64,000 nucleotides of DNA from an uncultured Pelagibacteraceae bacterium (GTDB lineage: Bacteria; Pseudomonadota; Alphaproteobacteria; Pelagibacterales; Pelagibacteraceae). The notes beneath the pieces were generated by a model. That model did not search any database. It was not told the origin of the DNA and saw nothing but the letters and a program-made list of their open reading frames with translations. The stretch spans positions 1-64,000 of the forward strand of contig CACHQX010000003.1 in NCBI GenBank assembly GCA_902582235.1. Direction: 5' to 3'. How positions within the stretch are numbered: the stretch's first letter is position 1; each line of letters begins with the position of its first letter. A program made the translations under genes and the position numbers. Positions 17,819 to 30,915 of this stretch are shown here, piece after piece.

Positions 17819-18678
17819 TTTTTTCTATTTACCACAAACTCTACAGTTTCAATCAAATCTTTACTTTTATACTTACTTAAAGAAGAAATTATTCTATTTT
17901 TTAAATAAGAAGAATATTTAACAGCATTTTTATACCCGAGTAAACTTATTAAAGTCGCCTTGCCCTTTTTTTTGTCTTTTCCAGTTTTTTTTCCAATCTT
18001 TTTCTCACTTCCACTGTAATCTAGAAAATCATCAATAATTTGAAATAAAAGTCCAATATCTAAACCTATCTTTTTAAACTGATTTATCTTCCCAAACTTA
18101 TTAGCAATAATCAACGGCGCTATAGTAGAAAATGAAAAAAGTTTACCAGTTTTATTAAGCTGCATATCTATAATTTTTCTTTTACTTACTCTTTTTTTTT
18201 CAAAATTAAGATCTAAATATTGGCCCCCTGCAATTCCTAAATGGCCTGAAGTATTTGAAAGTAAATTTATTAATTTACTTTTTTTATTTTCACTAATATT
18301 GAAACTTTTTTCGCTTAAAATTTCAAAGGCTAAGGTAAGCAATGAATTGCCAGCTAGGACTGCTGTTGCTTCACCAAATTTTTTGTGCGTGCTTAACTTT
18401 CCCCTTCTTAAATCGTCATTATCCATACATGGCAAATCATCGTGTATAAGTGAATATGCATGAATACATTCCACTGCAGCTCCTACTCTTACTAAATGAT
18501 AATAAGGAACTGAAAAAATTTTTCCTACGTCAACAATGATCTTTGATCTTATTTTTTTTCCACCAGGAAATAAACCATAATTCATTGAAGTGATTAATTC
18601 AGTTCTTCTCTGTTTTTTTAAAAAATTCTTGAGAAATTTATTTATATCTTTTCCTGTTTTATTTAGTTTTTTTTCCAT
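17815..18678 (-). CDS. ispA: Farnesyl/geranylgeranyl diphosphate synthase
   Basis: Short-chain trans-prenyltransferase joining IPP units. 287 residues. The first aspartate motif is in [17 protein letters not shown], with the two-residue spacing typical of bacterial farnesyl synthases, and the second is [23 protein letters not shown] and the [17 protein letters not shown] block agree. The start overlaps xseB by 20 bases and the end overlaps dxs, so all three are coupled. Confidence 0.92.
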   Translation of the reverse strand: MEKKLNKTGKDINKFLKNFLKKQRRTELITSMNYGLFPGGKKIRSKIIVDVGKIFSVPYYHLVRVGAAVECIHAYSLIHDDLPCMDNDDLRRGKLSTHKKFGEATAVLAGNSLLTLAFEILSEKSFNISENKKSKLINLLSNTSGHLGIAGGQYLDLNFEKKRVSKRKIIDMQLNKTGKLFSFSTIAPLIIANKFGKINQFKKIGLDIGLLFQIIDDFLDYSGSEKKIGKKTGKDKKKGKATLISLLGYKNAVKYSSYLKNRIISSLSKYKSKDLIETVEFVVNRKK

Positions 18679-18910
18679 CTTTTTTTAGAATTTGTTTTAT
18701 TCTTAATTTGTTTTTCTCAGATATTTCTCTTGAGGTATTTTGAAACTTTTTTTCAATAAATTTATTTAATTTAAATATTTCAAGATAATCCTCTTCGGAT
18801 TGATTTGAAGCTTTATTTTTTTCAATTTTTTCAACCAAATTATTAAGAATTTCTTTAAGTTCATCTAAAGATTTAGACTCAATATCATCTGGTAAATTTT
18901 TTTGTTTCAT
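18659..18910 (-). CDS. xseB: Exodeoxyribonuclease VII small subunit (divergent)
   Basis: 83 residues, all helical, in the classic position directly before ispA-dxs. The core SLDELKEILNNLVEKIEKNK matches the SFEEAL-x-ELE pattern of XseB. The segment after it carries an extra stretch (ASNQSEEDYLEIFKLN) and the tail is lysine-rich. The call rests on both context and the partial match; the large subunit xseA is not in the window. Confidence 0.7.
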   Translation of the reverse strand: MKQKNLPDDIESKSLDELKEILNNLVEKIEKNKASNQSEEDYLEIFKLNKFIEKKFQNTSREISEKNKLRIKQILKKDGKKTK

Positions 18911-18930
18911 ATATTAGTTTGTATTATTAC

Positions 18931-19863
18931 ATGAATTATAATCTTTCAAATATTAAAAAAGCTAAATATTATTTAGATAAAAATGAATGTATTGGGTTTC
19001 CGACTGAAACTGTTTATGGTTTAGCGGCTAATGCTTATTCAAAAAAGGCTGCCTTAAAAATATTCAAACTTAAGAAAAGAAATAAAAGAAATCCACTCAT
19101 AGTGCATTATTGTAGCTTAAAAATGCTTAATAACGACTGTATGATAAATGAAGAATTTTTAAAGTTATATAAAAAATATTGTCCAGGACCTGTTACATTT
19201 GTTTTAAAATTAAAAAAAAATAGTAATATTTCAAAAATCGTAACTAATAATAAAAAAACACTAGCTGTTAGGTTTCCTAGACATCATTTGGCTATAAAAC
19301 TTTTAAAAATATTGAAATATCCTCTAGCGGCACCAAGTGCAAACATATCCTCAAAAATAAGTCCGGTAACAAAAGAAGATGTAAAGGATGAATTTGGAGA
19401 AAGAATTAAATTTATTCTAGACGGTGGTAGATCTAAAATAGGATTAGAGTCCACTATAGTAAGTTTATTAGGAAAGCCAAAAATATTAAGGCTAGGTGGA
19501 ATTGAAAGAAAAAGAATTAACAAAGTTTTGAGAAAAAAAATCTTGTATAAAAAAAATGATAAAACAATTGTTGTCCCAGGACAATTAAGTTTACATTATT
19601 CACCTGGAATACCTATAAGGCTAAACAAGAAAAAACCAAAAGAAAATGAAGCTTTTATTTTAATTAAAAAAAGAAAAAAAACTTCAAAGGATTATTATTA
19701 TTTAAGTAAAAAAAAAGATTTAAAAGAAGCCGCAAAAAATTTGTATAAAGTTTTAAGAAATATTAAAAATAAAGATTATAAAAGTATTGCTGTAGAAAAA
19801 ATTCCTAATTATGGATTTGGGGAAGCAATCAATGAAAGACTTAAAAGGGCTTCAGTAAAGTAA
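18931..19863 (+). CDS. L-threonylcarbamoyladenylate synthase (Sua5/YrdC family)
   Basis: Makes threonylcarbamoyl-AMP for the t6A modification at position 37 of ANN-decoding tRNAs. About 310 residues with the YrdC domain first (GFPTETVYGLAANAYS, KRNKRNPLIVH, PGPVTFVLKL, AVRFPRH, LAAPSANISSKISP) followed by a C-terminal Sua5 domain (PGQLSLHYSPGIPIRL). The two-domain form corresponds to Sua5, not the short TsaC. I prefer ATG 18931 over an upstream TTG at 18919 that would add four residues. It runs straight into the ABC transporter genes (TAATG overlap). Confidence 0.88.
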   Translation: MNYNLSNIKKAKYYLDKNECIGFPTETVYGLAANAYSKKAALKIFKLKKRNKRNPLIVHYCSLKMLNNDCMINEEFLKLYKKYCPGPVTFVLKLKKNSNISKIVTNNKKTLAVRFPRHHLAIKLLKILKYPLAAPSANISSKISPVTKEDVKDEFGERIKFILDGGRSKIGLESTIVSLLGKPKILRLGGIERKRINKVLRKKILYKKNDKTIVVPGQLSLHYSPGIPIRLNKKKPKENEAFILIKKRKKTSKDYYYLSKKKDLKEAAKNLYKVLRNIKNKDYKSIAVEKIPNYGFGEAINERLKRASVK

Positions 19864-20585
19864 TGGAAAATTCAATTAAAGTAATTGATCTTAAAAAGAA
19901 TTATGGAAATAAAGAAGCGGTTAAGAATATTAATTTTGAAATTAAAGAAAATGAAATAATTGGGTTACTTGGTCCTAATGGATGTGGAAAAACTACTACT
20001 ATAGGTATGATTTTAGGTTTATTAAAACCTACAAGTGGGCAAGTTTTGATTAACGGCTTTCAACTAGAAAAAAATAGAATTGAGATTCTTCAAAAGATAA
20101 ATTTTATTTCTCCTTATATTGAATTACCAAAGAAACTTACAGTTAAGCAAAATCTAATTGTTTATGGAAAACTGTATTCTGTCAAAAACTTAAATAGTAG
20201 AATAGATTATCTGGTACAAGAGCTGAGATTACAAAATTTGCTTGATAGAGTGACTGGAGAATTATCTTCAGGACAAAAAAATAGAATAAGCTTAGCTAAA
20301 GCGATTATCAACAATCCATCTGTCTTATTGCTCGATGAACCTACAGCTTCACTTGATCCAGAAACGGGAGATTTTGTAAGAACCTTTTTAGAAAATTATA
20401 AAAAAGAAAAAAAGGTATCTATATTATTAGCATCCCATAACATGGATGAGGTAACTAGATTGTGTTCGTCAATAATGATGATGAAAAACGGTTTAATAAT
20501 TGATCAAGGTAAACCAAATGATCTAGTTAAAAAACATGGAAGACAAAATCTAGAGGAAGTTTTTTTAAAACTTGTAAGGAATTAA
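19863..20585 (+). CDS. ABC transporter ATP-binding protein (ABC-2/DrrA-NodI type)
   Basis: 240-residue ATPase. Walker A GPNGCGKTTT near residue 36, signature LSSGQKNRISLAKA, Walker B VLLLDEPTASLDPE and the switch histidine in LLASHNMDEVTRLC are intact. It pairs with the permease that starts two bases downstream, forming an exporter whose substrate cannot be read from sequence. Its start overlaps the Sua5 stop. Confidence 0.9.
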   Translation: MENSIKVIDLKKNYGNKEAVKNINFEIKENEIIGLLGPNGCGKTTTIGMILGLLKPTSGQVLINGFQLEKNRIEILQKINFISPYIELPKKLTVKQNLIVYGKLYSVKNLNSRIDYLVQELRLQNLLDRVTGELSSGQKNRISLAKAIINNPSVLLLDEPTASLDPETGDFVRTFLENYKKEKKVSILLASHNMDEVTRLCSSIMMMKNGLIIDQGKPNDLVKKHGRQNLEEVFLKLVRN

Positions 20586-20586
20586 T

Positions 20587-21378
20587 ATGAATATAGGTAG
20601 AATGTATGGATTGTTCTTAAGACACTTTTTTTTAATAACTAGGTCTTTTCCGAGAATTTTAGATCTAATATATTGGCCAACAATACAAATTACTTTATGG
20701 GGTTTCATCTCAAATTTTTTTACAACATACAGCTCGTATTATAATAATGCTGTTGGAATAATATTAACATGCGCGATACTTTATGATTTTCTATTTAGAA
20801 CAAGTATCGGGTTTAATATGCTTTTTTTAGAGGAAATCTGGAGTAGAAATTTTACAAATTTATTTATCTCACCTATTAAAAAAAGTGAAATTTTAATCTC
20901 ATTAATATTCACAGCTTTAGTAAGAGCTTTAATCGGTTTAGTTCCTGCAATTCTTTTAACTTCTCCTCTATTTGGAATTTCTATATTAGATTTAGGTTTA
21001 AGTTTATTTTTTTTATTTCTTAGTCTCTACATTTTTGGAATAACGCTAGGTATACTAGTTTCTTCTGGTCTACTTAGGTTCGGCCCTTCATTTGAAAATA
21101 TTGCCTGGTCAACTATGTTTCTGTTGGCCCCTTTTGGATGTATTTATTATCCTGTAGATATATTGCCTGAAATATTTCAAAAAATTGCTTATGCGCTACC
21201 ACTCGTATACATATTTGAGGAGGCTAGAAATATTTTAGTCAATGGATTTGTAAATGTAGAAAATATTTTAAAAGCATTTTACCTAAATGGATTATATTTA
21301 TTTATCTCCATTTGCTTATTTTACTACTCTTTCAGTAAAGCCCGTAAAAAGGGAACATTAATTAATATAGGGGAATAA
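20587..21378 (+). CDS. ABC-2 type transporter permease
   Basis: 263 residues with about six membrane segments (for example FFLITRSFPRILDLIYWPT leading into the first, then ALVRALIGLVPAILLTSP and LSLYIFGITLGILVSSGL) and the ABC-2 signature region around MFLLAPFGCIYYPVDILP near residues 178-195. It is the membrane partner of the ATPase just upstream. The NodJ/DrrB type is likely; the exported compound is unknown. Confidence 0.88.
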   Translation: MNIGRMYGLFLRHFFLITRSFPRILDLIYWPTIQITLWGFISNFFTTYSSYYNNAVGIILTCAILYDFLFRTSIGFNMLFLEEIWSRNFTNLFISPIKKSEILISLIFTALVRALIGLVPAILLTSPLFGISILDLGLSLFFLFLSLYIFGITLGILVSSGLLRFGPSFENIAWSTMFLLAPFGCIYYPVDILPEIFQKIAYALPLVYIFEEARNILVNGFVNVENILKAFYLNGLYLFISICLFYYSFSKARKKGTLINIGE

Positions 21379-21380
21379 TT

Positions 21381-21457
21381 TGGTGCGCCTGCTAGGAGTC
21401 GAACCCAGAACCTCCTGATCCGAAGTCAGGCGCTCTATCCAGTTGAGCTACAAGCGC
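21381..21457 (-). tRNA. tRNA-Arg (anticodon UCG)
   Basis: On the minus strand a 77-base cloverleaf: acceptor GCGCTTG/CAGGCGC, anticodon arm CCTGA-CTTCGGA-TCAGG with anticodon TCG, T arm CTGGGTTCGACTCC, encoded CCA at 21383-21381. A perfect TATAAT (21471-21476 on the plus strand as ATTATA) lies about 14 bases upstream, beside the start of rluD, and is a plausible -10 element. Confidence 0.95.
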
Positions 21458-21480
21458 ATATAGTATTAATATTATAATTT

Positions 21481-22458
21481 ATGAAAAATATCATTAAGTT
21501 TATTGTTAAAGATAATGAAAACGATCAGAGAGTTGATCTATTTTTATCAAACAACAAAAAAGAACTTAGTAGAACTAGAGTTAAAAATTTGATTTTAAAC
21601 CAAAGATTGTTCATAAATGAAAAAATTTGCACCGACCCATCAAAAAAAGTTAGTGAAAATGACAATATAAAACTTGAGATACCGGAGCCACAAAAAGCTT
21701 CTTTAGAACCATTTGATTTCAAACTTAATGTCATTTATGAGGATAAAGATTTAATGGTAATAAACAAACCTGCCGGGATATCTATGCATCCTGGAGCTGG
21801 GGACTACAACCAAACATTGGTAAATGCCTTAATATTTTATGATAGTAAAAATCTTTCAACTATTGGTGATGAACTTAGGCCGGGAATCGTACATAGAATT
21901 GATAAAGATACATCTGGTTTAGTCGTGGTTGCGAAAAATAATAGAACTCACGAAAAATTATCTAGTCAATTTAACGATCATACAATTAAAAGAGTTTACC
22001 AAGCTCTTGTATGGGGAAAACTAAGGCCTCAAACTGGTAGAATTGAAACATTGATTACAAGAAGCTCAAAAAATAGACAATTAATGCAGGTTGGTCTCAC
22101 TAAAGGAAAAAATGCAATTACTAATTATAAAACCTTGGAAATTTTTGAAAATGATAAAATACCAACTTTTAGTTTAATTGAGTGTAGATTGGAAACTGGT
22201 AGAACCCATCAAATTAGAGTTCACATGAGTTACAAAGGTAACAATATTTTAGGGGACAAAAAATATAAAAAAAAGTTTAAGAAATTTAGAAATATTAATG
22301 ATGATTTAAATAATCTTATTCATAAACTAGATAGACAATTCTTACATGCGAAAACTCTTGGGTTCAATCATCCCTCAAAAAATAAGGAAGTCGAATTTAC
22401 ATCAAATTTACCTCAAGATTTAAATATGCTGTTAAAAAAGCTTAGAAATTCGAAGTAA
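21481..22458 (+). CDS. rluD: 23S rRNA pseudouridine synthase (RluD/RluA family)
   Basis: Isomerises uridines in 23S rRNA. 325 residues with an N-terminal S4 RNA-binding domain (residues ~1-75, DQRVDLFL, SRTRVKNLI) and a catalytic domain whose aspartate lies in RPGIVHRIDKDTSGLVVVAK. ETGRTHQIRVHMSYKGNNIL is the second signature. The S4 domain and length favour RluD over RluA or RluC. Confidence 0.9.
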   Translation: MKNIIKFIVKDNENDQRVDLFLSNNKKELSRTRVKNLILNQRLFINEKICTDPSKKVSENDNIKLEIPEPQKASLEPFDFKLNVIYEDKDLMVINKPAGISMHPGAGDYNQTLVNALIFYDSKNLSTIGDELRPGIVHRIDKDTSGLVVVAKNNRTHEKLSSQFNDHTIKRVYQALVWGKLRPQTGRIETLITRSSKNRQLMQVGLTKGKNAITNYKTLEIFENDKIPTFSLIECRLETGRTHQIRVHMSYKGNNILGDKKYKKKFKKFRNINDDLNNLIHKLDRQFLHAKTLGFNHPSKNKEVEFTSNLPQDLNMLLKKLRNSK

Positions 22459-22506
22459 TTACAATATTGCAAAAAATTAATTATTTATTAAATACATAGT
22501 AATAAA

Positions 22507-25492
<2,986 letters not shown>

Positions 25493-25493
25493 T

Positions 25494-26825
25494 TTATTTA
25501 ATAGACCTTTTTACAATATTTATACATTTTTTTAATAAATGAATATTGTTTGACTCGCCCATAATTCTGATTTTAGGCTCTGTGCCAGATTTTCTTACAA
25601 GCATTCTACCATAATTTTTAATCATTCTTTCAGATTTTTTAATAGCAACTTTACACGTAGTAGAATTAATAATTGATTTATCTTTAACCTTTACATTTTC
25701 TAATATTTGAGGTGTTAATTTAAATAAATCAAAAAGCTCACTTGCCTTTTTACCTTTTCTCATTGAAAATAGAATTTCTAATGCAACTAATAGCCCATCA
25801 CCTGTTGTTGCAAATTTGCCAAGTATAATGTGCCCAGATTGCTCTCCACCTAGATTAAAGTTTTCTTTTTGCATTTTTTCCTTAACATATCTGTCTCCTA
25901 CATTAGCTCTGATAAATTTAATTTTTTGATCTCTAAAAAAATTTTGTAATCCATAATTTGACATTAGGGTGCCAATTACACCGCCTTTTAGAATTTTCTT
26001 TCTTTTCCATCTGGTTGCAAGCATCGCAATAATTTTATCACCATCAACAATGTTCCCCATCTCGTCAGATACAATTATTCTGTCTGCATCACCATCTAAA
26101 GATATTCCAATATGAGCTTTGTTTTTTCGAACTAAAGATTTGATCTTTTGCGGAAAAGTTGAGCCACAATTATCATTAATATTTAAACCATTTGGAGAAG
26201 TTCCATACTCAATTACTTTTGCACCCAAGCTCCTTAGTAATTTTGGTCCAGATTTGTAACCTGCTCCGTTAGCACAATCTATTGCAATTTTCATACCTTT
26301 TAACTTAAAACCCCTTGGAAAATTATCTTTTAATATTTTTATATATTTATCATTTGCATCCTCTAATCTCTTTACTCTTCCTAAAATTTTTGGTTCAGAA
26401 AGATTTTTTGCTATTTTAGAGTCAATTAATTTTTCTATTTTCTTTTCAATTTTGTCAGAGAGTTTTAGGCCATCTGGTCCAAATAATTTTAGTCCATTAT
26501 CATAATATGGGTTATGAGACGCTGTAATCATAATTCCCATGTTGGCTTTCATCTTTTTTGTTAACATCGCTAATCCATTTGTTGGCAAAGGCCCAAGCGT
26601 GTAGACATGCATTCCGGCTGAGGCCAATCCAGACACCAATGCGGGCTCAAGTGTATATCCTGAGAGTCTTGTATCTTTTGCAATAATAGCTGTTTGTTTT
26701 AATTTTTTCTGGTTTTTAAAATATGTACCTGCTGCTAGGCCAAATTTAAAGAACATTTCACCATTAATTTTGGTTTGGTTAACCTTCCCTCTAATTCCAT
26801 CGGTTCCAAAATATTTTTTAGTCAT
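25494..26825 (-). CDS. glmM: Phosphoglucosamine mutase
   Basis: Interconverts glucosamine 6- and 1-phosphate for UDP-GlcNAc, feeding peptidoglycan and lipid A. 443 residues. FGTDGIRG start, active serine loop MITASHNPYYDNGLK, metal loop SLDGDADRII, sugar loop GGEQSGHII and phosphate loop RKSGTEPKIRIM are all intact. It begins one base after folP ends, in the ftsH-folP-glmM order. Confidence 0.96.
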   Translation of the reverse strand: MTKKYFGTDGIRGKVNQTKINGEMFFKFGLAAGTYFKNQKKLKQTAIIAKDTRLSGYTLEPALVSGLASAGMHVYTLGPLPTNGLAMLTKKMKANMGIMITASHNPYYDNGLKLFGPDGLKLSDKIEKKIEKLIDSKIAKNLSEPKILGRVKRLEDANDKYIKILKDNFPRGFKLKGMKIAIDCANGAGYKSGPKLLRSLGAKVIEYGTSPNGLNINDNCGSTFPQKIKSLVRKNKAHIGISLDGDADRIIVSDEMGNIVDGDKIIAMLATRWKRKKILKGGVIGTLMSNYGLQNFFRDQKIKFIRANVGDRYVKEKMQKENFNLGGEQSGHIILGKFATTGDGLLVALEILFSMRKGKKASELFDLFKLTPQILENVKVKDKSIINSTTCKVAIKKSERMIKNYGRMLVRKSGTEPKIRIMGESNNIHLLKKCINIVKRSIK

Positions 26826-27875
26826 TTAAAATTTTAGTGATTTAAAAACTTTGATACTTTGATTAACTTCATTTACATCGTGAACTCTTAAAATCTGAAT
26901 GCCCTGCATCATAGCATACAAACTAGATGATATAGTTCCCCCTAGTCTTTTCTTACTATCGTTTATCCCAGAAATGTCTTTAATAAATCTTTTTCTAGAA
27001 GTGCCTAACATTATAGGAAATCCAAGTGAATGAAAAATAGAAATGTTTCTTAATAAGGTAATATTATGTTTCAATCTTTTTCCAAAACCAATTCCTGGAT
27101 CCAAAATAATGTTCTTATGATTTATACCATTGGCCTCTAGTTCTAAAATTTTATTTTGAAAGAAGTCATAAATATCTAGCAAAACGTTTTTATACGAAGG
27201 TTTCGTTTGCATTGTTTTTGGATTACCTTGCATGTGATGAATTATAAAGGGGGTTTTTTTATTTCTTAGGATTTTAAGTGTATTAGGATCATAATTGAGT
27301 CCCGAAACATCATTAATGATATGGGCACCATATTTTAAACTTTTTTCCATTATGGCACTTTTTCGAGTATCAATAGATATTACATTTTTTAATTTTTTTG
27401 TTTTTTTTAATACTTCGTTAATCCTTTTCCACTCAATTTTTTCATTTACATCATTTGAACCTGGTCTTGTGGACTCTCCCCCTATATCAATAATTGACGA
27501 TCCTTTTTCAATAAAATATTTTATTCTTTTTAAAGCATCTCTATAATTATTATATTTTCCACCGTCTGAAAAACTATCGGGAGTTAAATTAACTACTCCC
27601 ATTATTAGAGGTAAAGACTTAAACTTTAGTTTAGAAAAGTTTTTTTTTTTAGTTATATTTTTTATATCTAATTTTACTTTTTTTTTTAAAATTTTACTTA
27701 AAAAATTTAACTTTGAAATGTGAATTTTTTTTTTCTTTTTTCTTGTTATAAGTTCTATTGTATCAAAAGAAATTTTATCATTTCCATTAAGTGGGAGAGC
27801 AAGTTTTTTATTGACCATCAGAGTTGATTGGTCACCATAATAGAAATTACACGCTCTAGTGTAATATTTTAACAT
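26826..27875 (-). CDS. folP: Dihydropteroate synthase with alphaproteobacterial N-terminal extension
   Basis: Joins p-aminobenzoate to the pterin in folate synthesis. 349 residues. The TIM-barrel core starts at about residue 90 (MGVVNLTPDSFSDGG) and includes GSSIIDIGGESTRPG, INDVSG, HHMQGNPKTMQ, LDPGIGFGKR and LGTSRKRFI. The first ~88 residues (YYTRACNFYYGDQS, ALPLNG, ELITRKKKKK) match in outline the leader I recall from other alphaproteobacterial FolP proteins, so they are not a misplaced start. It lies 6 bases after ftsH. Confidence 0.93.
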   Translation of the reverse strand: MLKYYTRACNFYYGDQSTLMVNKKLALPLNGNDKISFDTIELITRKKKKKIHISKLNFLSKILKKKVKLDIKNITKKKNFSKLKFKSLPLIMGVVNLTPDSFSDGGKYNNYRDALKRIKYFIEKGSSIIDIGGESTRPGSNDVNEKIEWKRINEVLKKTKKLKNVISIDTRKSAIMEKSLKYGAHIINDVSGLNYDPNTLKILRNKKTPFIIHHMQGNPKTMQTKPSYKNVLLDIYDFFQNKILELEANGINHKNIILDPGIGFGKRLKHNITLLRNISIFHSLGFPIMLGTSRKRFIKDISGINDSKKRLGGTISSSLYAMMQGIQILRVHDVNEVNQSIKVFKSLKF

Positions 27876-27881
27876 TAAATA

Positions 27882-29789
27882 TTAATGAACAATTTTTGGT
27901 TTTAAACCAATTGATCCTAAAGCAGAGTCGGAGCTTTCATCCTCAACTTTTAAATCTTCCTTATTAGGCGGATATTCGTTTTTGTTAATTATTTTTGCTA
28001 TATCCTCGCCAGTCAAAGTTTCATAAGTTAAAAGAGCTTTTGCTATTTTATGCAAATCATCAATTTTGTTTGTTAAAATAGTTTTTGCTTGATTGTAACC
28101 TTCGTCAACAAGTTTTCTTATTTCTCTATCAATTTTTTGAGCAACAGCCTCTGAAACACTTTGTGTTTGTGTTACTGATCTTCCAAGGAAAACTTCCTCT
28201 TGATTTTCACCATATTCAACAGGACCAAGTTCCTCACTCATTCCATACTTGGTAACCATAGCTCTCGCTAATGAGGTTGCTTGGTTAATGTCTGAACCAT
28301 TTCCCCCACCTGCACCTGTTGATATATTATCTTTACCAAATATAAGTTCTTCGGCAACTCTTCCTCCAAAGCACACAGCTAATCTTGCTTTCAAATATTT
28401 AATAGAGTGACCATGTTTATCTCTTTCTGGTAGATTCATGACCATTCCCAACGCTCTTCCTCTAGGAATGATTGTTGCTTTATGTATTGGATCGTAATTT
28501 GGCAAGTTAAAAGAAACTATTGCATGTCCACCTTCGTGATAAGCAGTTAATTTCTTCTCATCTTCTGTCATGACCATAGATCTTCTTTCGGCACCCATCA
28601 TCACCTTGTCTTTTGCATCTTCAAATTCTTGCGATGTTACAATTCTTTTATTTTTTCTCGCAGCTAACAATGCAGCCTCGTTCACTAAATTAGCAAGATC
28701 TGCTCCTGAAAATCCAGGCGTTCCTCTTGCAACAGTTCTCAAATTAACATCTGGAGACATAGAAATTTTTTTAGCATGAACTTTTAAAATTTTTTCTCGT
28801 CCTATAATATCTGGATTTGAGACAACAACTTGTCTATCAAATCTTCCTGGTCTTAAAAGCGCTGGATCTAAAACGTCAGGTCTGTTAGTAGCTGCTATAA
28901 TTATAACACCTTCATTTGTATCAAATCCATCCATCTCAACTAGTAATTGGTTTAATGTTTGTTCTCTTTCATCATTGCCTCCACCTAAACCTGCGCCTCT
29001 ACTTCTTCCAACAGCATCTATCTCGTCAATGAAAATTATGCATGGTGAATGTTTTTTACCTTGTTCAAACATATCTCTAACTCTTGAAGCACCAACTCCA
29101 ACAAACATTTCAACAAAGTCTGACCCAGAAATTGTGAAGAAAGGAACACCTGCTTCACCGGCAATAGCTCTAGCAAGTAAAGTTTTTCCTGTACCTGGAG
29201 GTCCTACTAACAAACAACCTCTTGGTATCTTACCACCCAATCTACTAAATTTTTTTGGATCTCTCAAAAACTCTACCACTTCTTGAACTTCTTCTTTTGC
29301 TTCCTCAACTCCAGCAACATCGTTAAAAGTAACTTTCCCTTTAACCTCATTCATCATTTTCGCTTTTGATCTTCCAAATCCCATGGCACCACCTTTGCCA
29401 CCTTGCATTTGTCTCATAAAGAATATCCAAACAGCGATTAAAAGTAACATTGGGAACCACGATAAAAGAACTCCAAACAAAGATGGCATTTTCTCATCAA
29501 GTGGAGCTGCAGATATACTTACACCTTTATCAGTTAATTTTTCTATTAAGTTTGGATCGTTCGGTGAGTATGTTGAAAAAACCGATCCATCGGCCATAAC
29601 ACCTTTAATATTGTTACCTTGTATCTGAACTTCTACAACCCTTCCATTATCAACCTCTGTTAAAAATTCGGAGAAAATAATTGTTTTATTATTTTTGTTT
29701 TGAAGATTTTGTGGATTCTTGAACATGTTGTAAAGACCAATAGTCAAAACAACAATGATCACCCACATAGCTAGATTCTTTAAATTCAT
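27882..29789 (-). CDS. ftsH: ATP-dependent zinc metalloprotease FtsH
   Basis: Membrane-anchored AAA+ protease for quality control and regulated turnover. 635 residues: membrane segments at ~5-22 and ~105-123, periplasmic domain between them, AAA module with Walker A GPPGTGKT, Walker [12 protein letters not shown] and second region of homology [17 protein letters not shown], then the protease with zinc motif HEGGH and the third ligand region [14 protein letters not shown]. The FGFG-like pore sequence appears as MFVGVGAS. Confidence 0.97.
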   Translation of the reverse strand: MNLKNLAMWVIIVVLTIGLYNMFKNPQNLQNKNNKTIIFSEFLTEVDNGRVVEVQIQGNNIKGVMADGSVFSTYSPNDPNLIEKLTDKGVSISAAPLDEKMPSLFGVLLSWFPMLLLIAVWIFFMRQMQGGKGGAMGFGRSKAKMMNEVKGKVTFNDVAGVEEAKEEVQEVVEFLRDPKKFSRLGGKIPRGCLLVGPPGTGKTLLARAIAGEAGVPFFTISGSDFVEMFVGVGASRVRDMFEQGKKHSPCIIFIDEIDAVGRSRGAGLGGGNDEREQTLNQLLVEMDGFDTNEGVIIIAATNRPDVLDPALLRPGRFDRQVVVSNPDIIGREKILKVHAKKISMSPDVNLRTVARGTPGFSGADLANLVNEAALLAARKNKRIVTSQEFEDAKDKVMMGAERRSMVMTEDEKKLTAYHEGGHAIVSFNLPNYDPIHKATIIPRGRALGMVMNLPERDKHGHSIKYLKARLAVCFGGRVAEELIFGKDNISTGAGGGNGSDINQATSLARAMVTKYGMSEELGPVEYGENQEEVFLGRSVTQTQSVSEAVAQKIDREIRKLVDEGYNQAKTILTNKIDDLHKIAKALLTYETLTGEDIAKIINKNEYPPNKEDLKVEDESSDSALGSIGLKPKIVH

Positions 29790-29850
29790 AATATAATAAG
29801 TTAAGAATTATTCTAAATTTAACAAGTGCTAAATTGTTACACAAATGAGT

Positions 29851-30915
29851 TTATTTTGTGTTTTCCTTAGAAATAACTACTGAATTCTCAATTTTTTCAA
29901 TAACACATCCTCCTATAGTTGTTTTGGTCAAGGATTTTTGTTTAATTTGATTAATAATCCTTGAGACACCCTTGCCTCTAGCGGGAAAATATCTGCCGCT
30001 GATATCTTGTAAAATTTTTGTAAAGGACCTTAAAATTATTTCATCAGTACTACTAAAAAACTTTAAAGATAAGAGTGCTTTATTGTTATTATTTTTTGAT
30101 GGACTGATATAAGAATTCTCACTGATATTTTTTTGTACGAAAAATTCAATTGAGTTATTCGAGGATATTAAATTTTCAAAAGTCATTTTAAACTTTTTTT
30201 CATCAAGTCCATTTTTTTTTAGATTATTGATCATAAATCTTACTCGCGATCTCAAATATTCTAAGCTTCTATTTGATGGATCATCTATATAGAAGTTAAA
30301 GGTATTTTTAGTCACGTACAATAAATCTTCTTTTGAAAAATCAAGTAATGGTCTAACAATATTAATGTTATTTCTTTGCAAATTTCTATAATTATAAAAA
30401 GATACTAGTCCCTTAAGACCAGAGCCCCTTAACAATCTGATGAAGAAATTTTCTTGAAAATCATCAAAATGGTGACCTAATAATAATGTATTAATTTTTT
30501 TTGTTTTGCAAAAACCATCGAATACCTTAAATCTGTAATCTCTAGACTCTGATTGAGTTTTTTTAGTATTTGTCTTTTTTTTCCACGTAATTATCTTGCA
30601 CTCAATTTTAAATTTTCTTAAGATCTTTTTTAAAGTCTGGGCCTCATTTGAAGATGTATCCCTTAATTTATGATCTACATGGACATAATGAAAATTCTTA
30701 TTTTTATTTTTGATTTGGTAGCATTTTGAGAGGTATGCTAAAGCTAGGCTATCCGCACCACCAGATACTGCAACTAAGTACCCTTTGAGTTCTTTCTGTT
30801 TAATTAAAAATTCAAATCTTTGATAGATTTTTTTTATTCTTTTATTTTTTAATTGAGGACTAAAAATTGAATTTTTAAGATTTTTTCTTTTTACACTCGA
30901 ACTTTTTTTCTTCAT
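29851..30915 (-). CDS. tilS: tRNA(Ile)-lysidine synthase
   Basis: Converts C34 of the CAU-anticodon tRNA-Ile to lysidine so that it reads AUA. The PP-loop VAVSGGADSLALAYLS is near residue 45, with HVDHKLR, GHHFDDFQENFFIRLLRGSG and RPLLDFSK. About 354 residues from ATG 30915 (MKKKSSSVKRK), shorter than many homologues because the C-terminal domains are reduced. An in-frame ATG at 30948 is possible. Either start overlaps the end of cpoB in another frame, so translation is probably coupled. Confidence 0.9.
   Translation of the reverse strand: MKKKSSSVKRKNLKNSIFSPQLKNKRIKKIYQRFEFLIKQKELKGYLVAVSGGADSLALAYLSKCYQIKNKNKNFHYVHVDHKLRDTSSNEAQTLKKILRKFKIECKIITWKKKTNTKKTQSESRDYRFKVFDGFCKTKKINTLLLGHHFDDFQENFFIRLLRGSGLKGLVSFYNYRNLQRNNINIVRPLLDFSKEDLLYVTKNTFNFYIDDPSNRSLEYLRSRVRFMINNLKKNGLDEKKFKMTFENLISSNNSIEFFVQKNISENSYISPSKNNNNKALLSLKFFSSTDEIILRSFTKILQDISGRYFPARGKGVSRIINQIKQKSLTKTTIGGCVIEKIENSVVISKENTK

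Noticed and set aside
26826-27875. Long N-terminal extension of folP suspected to be a wrong start or a fusion.
   Set aside because: It resembles in outline the leader of other alphaproteobacterial FolP proteins (YY..., ALPL, EV/ELITR), so it is probably genuine.
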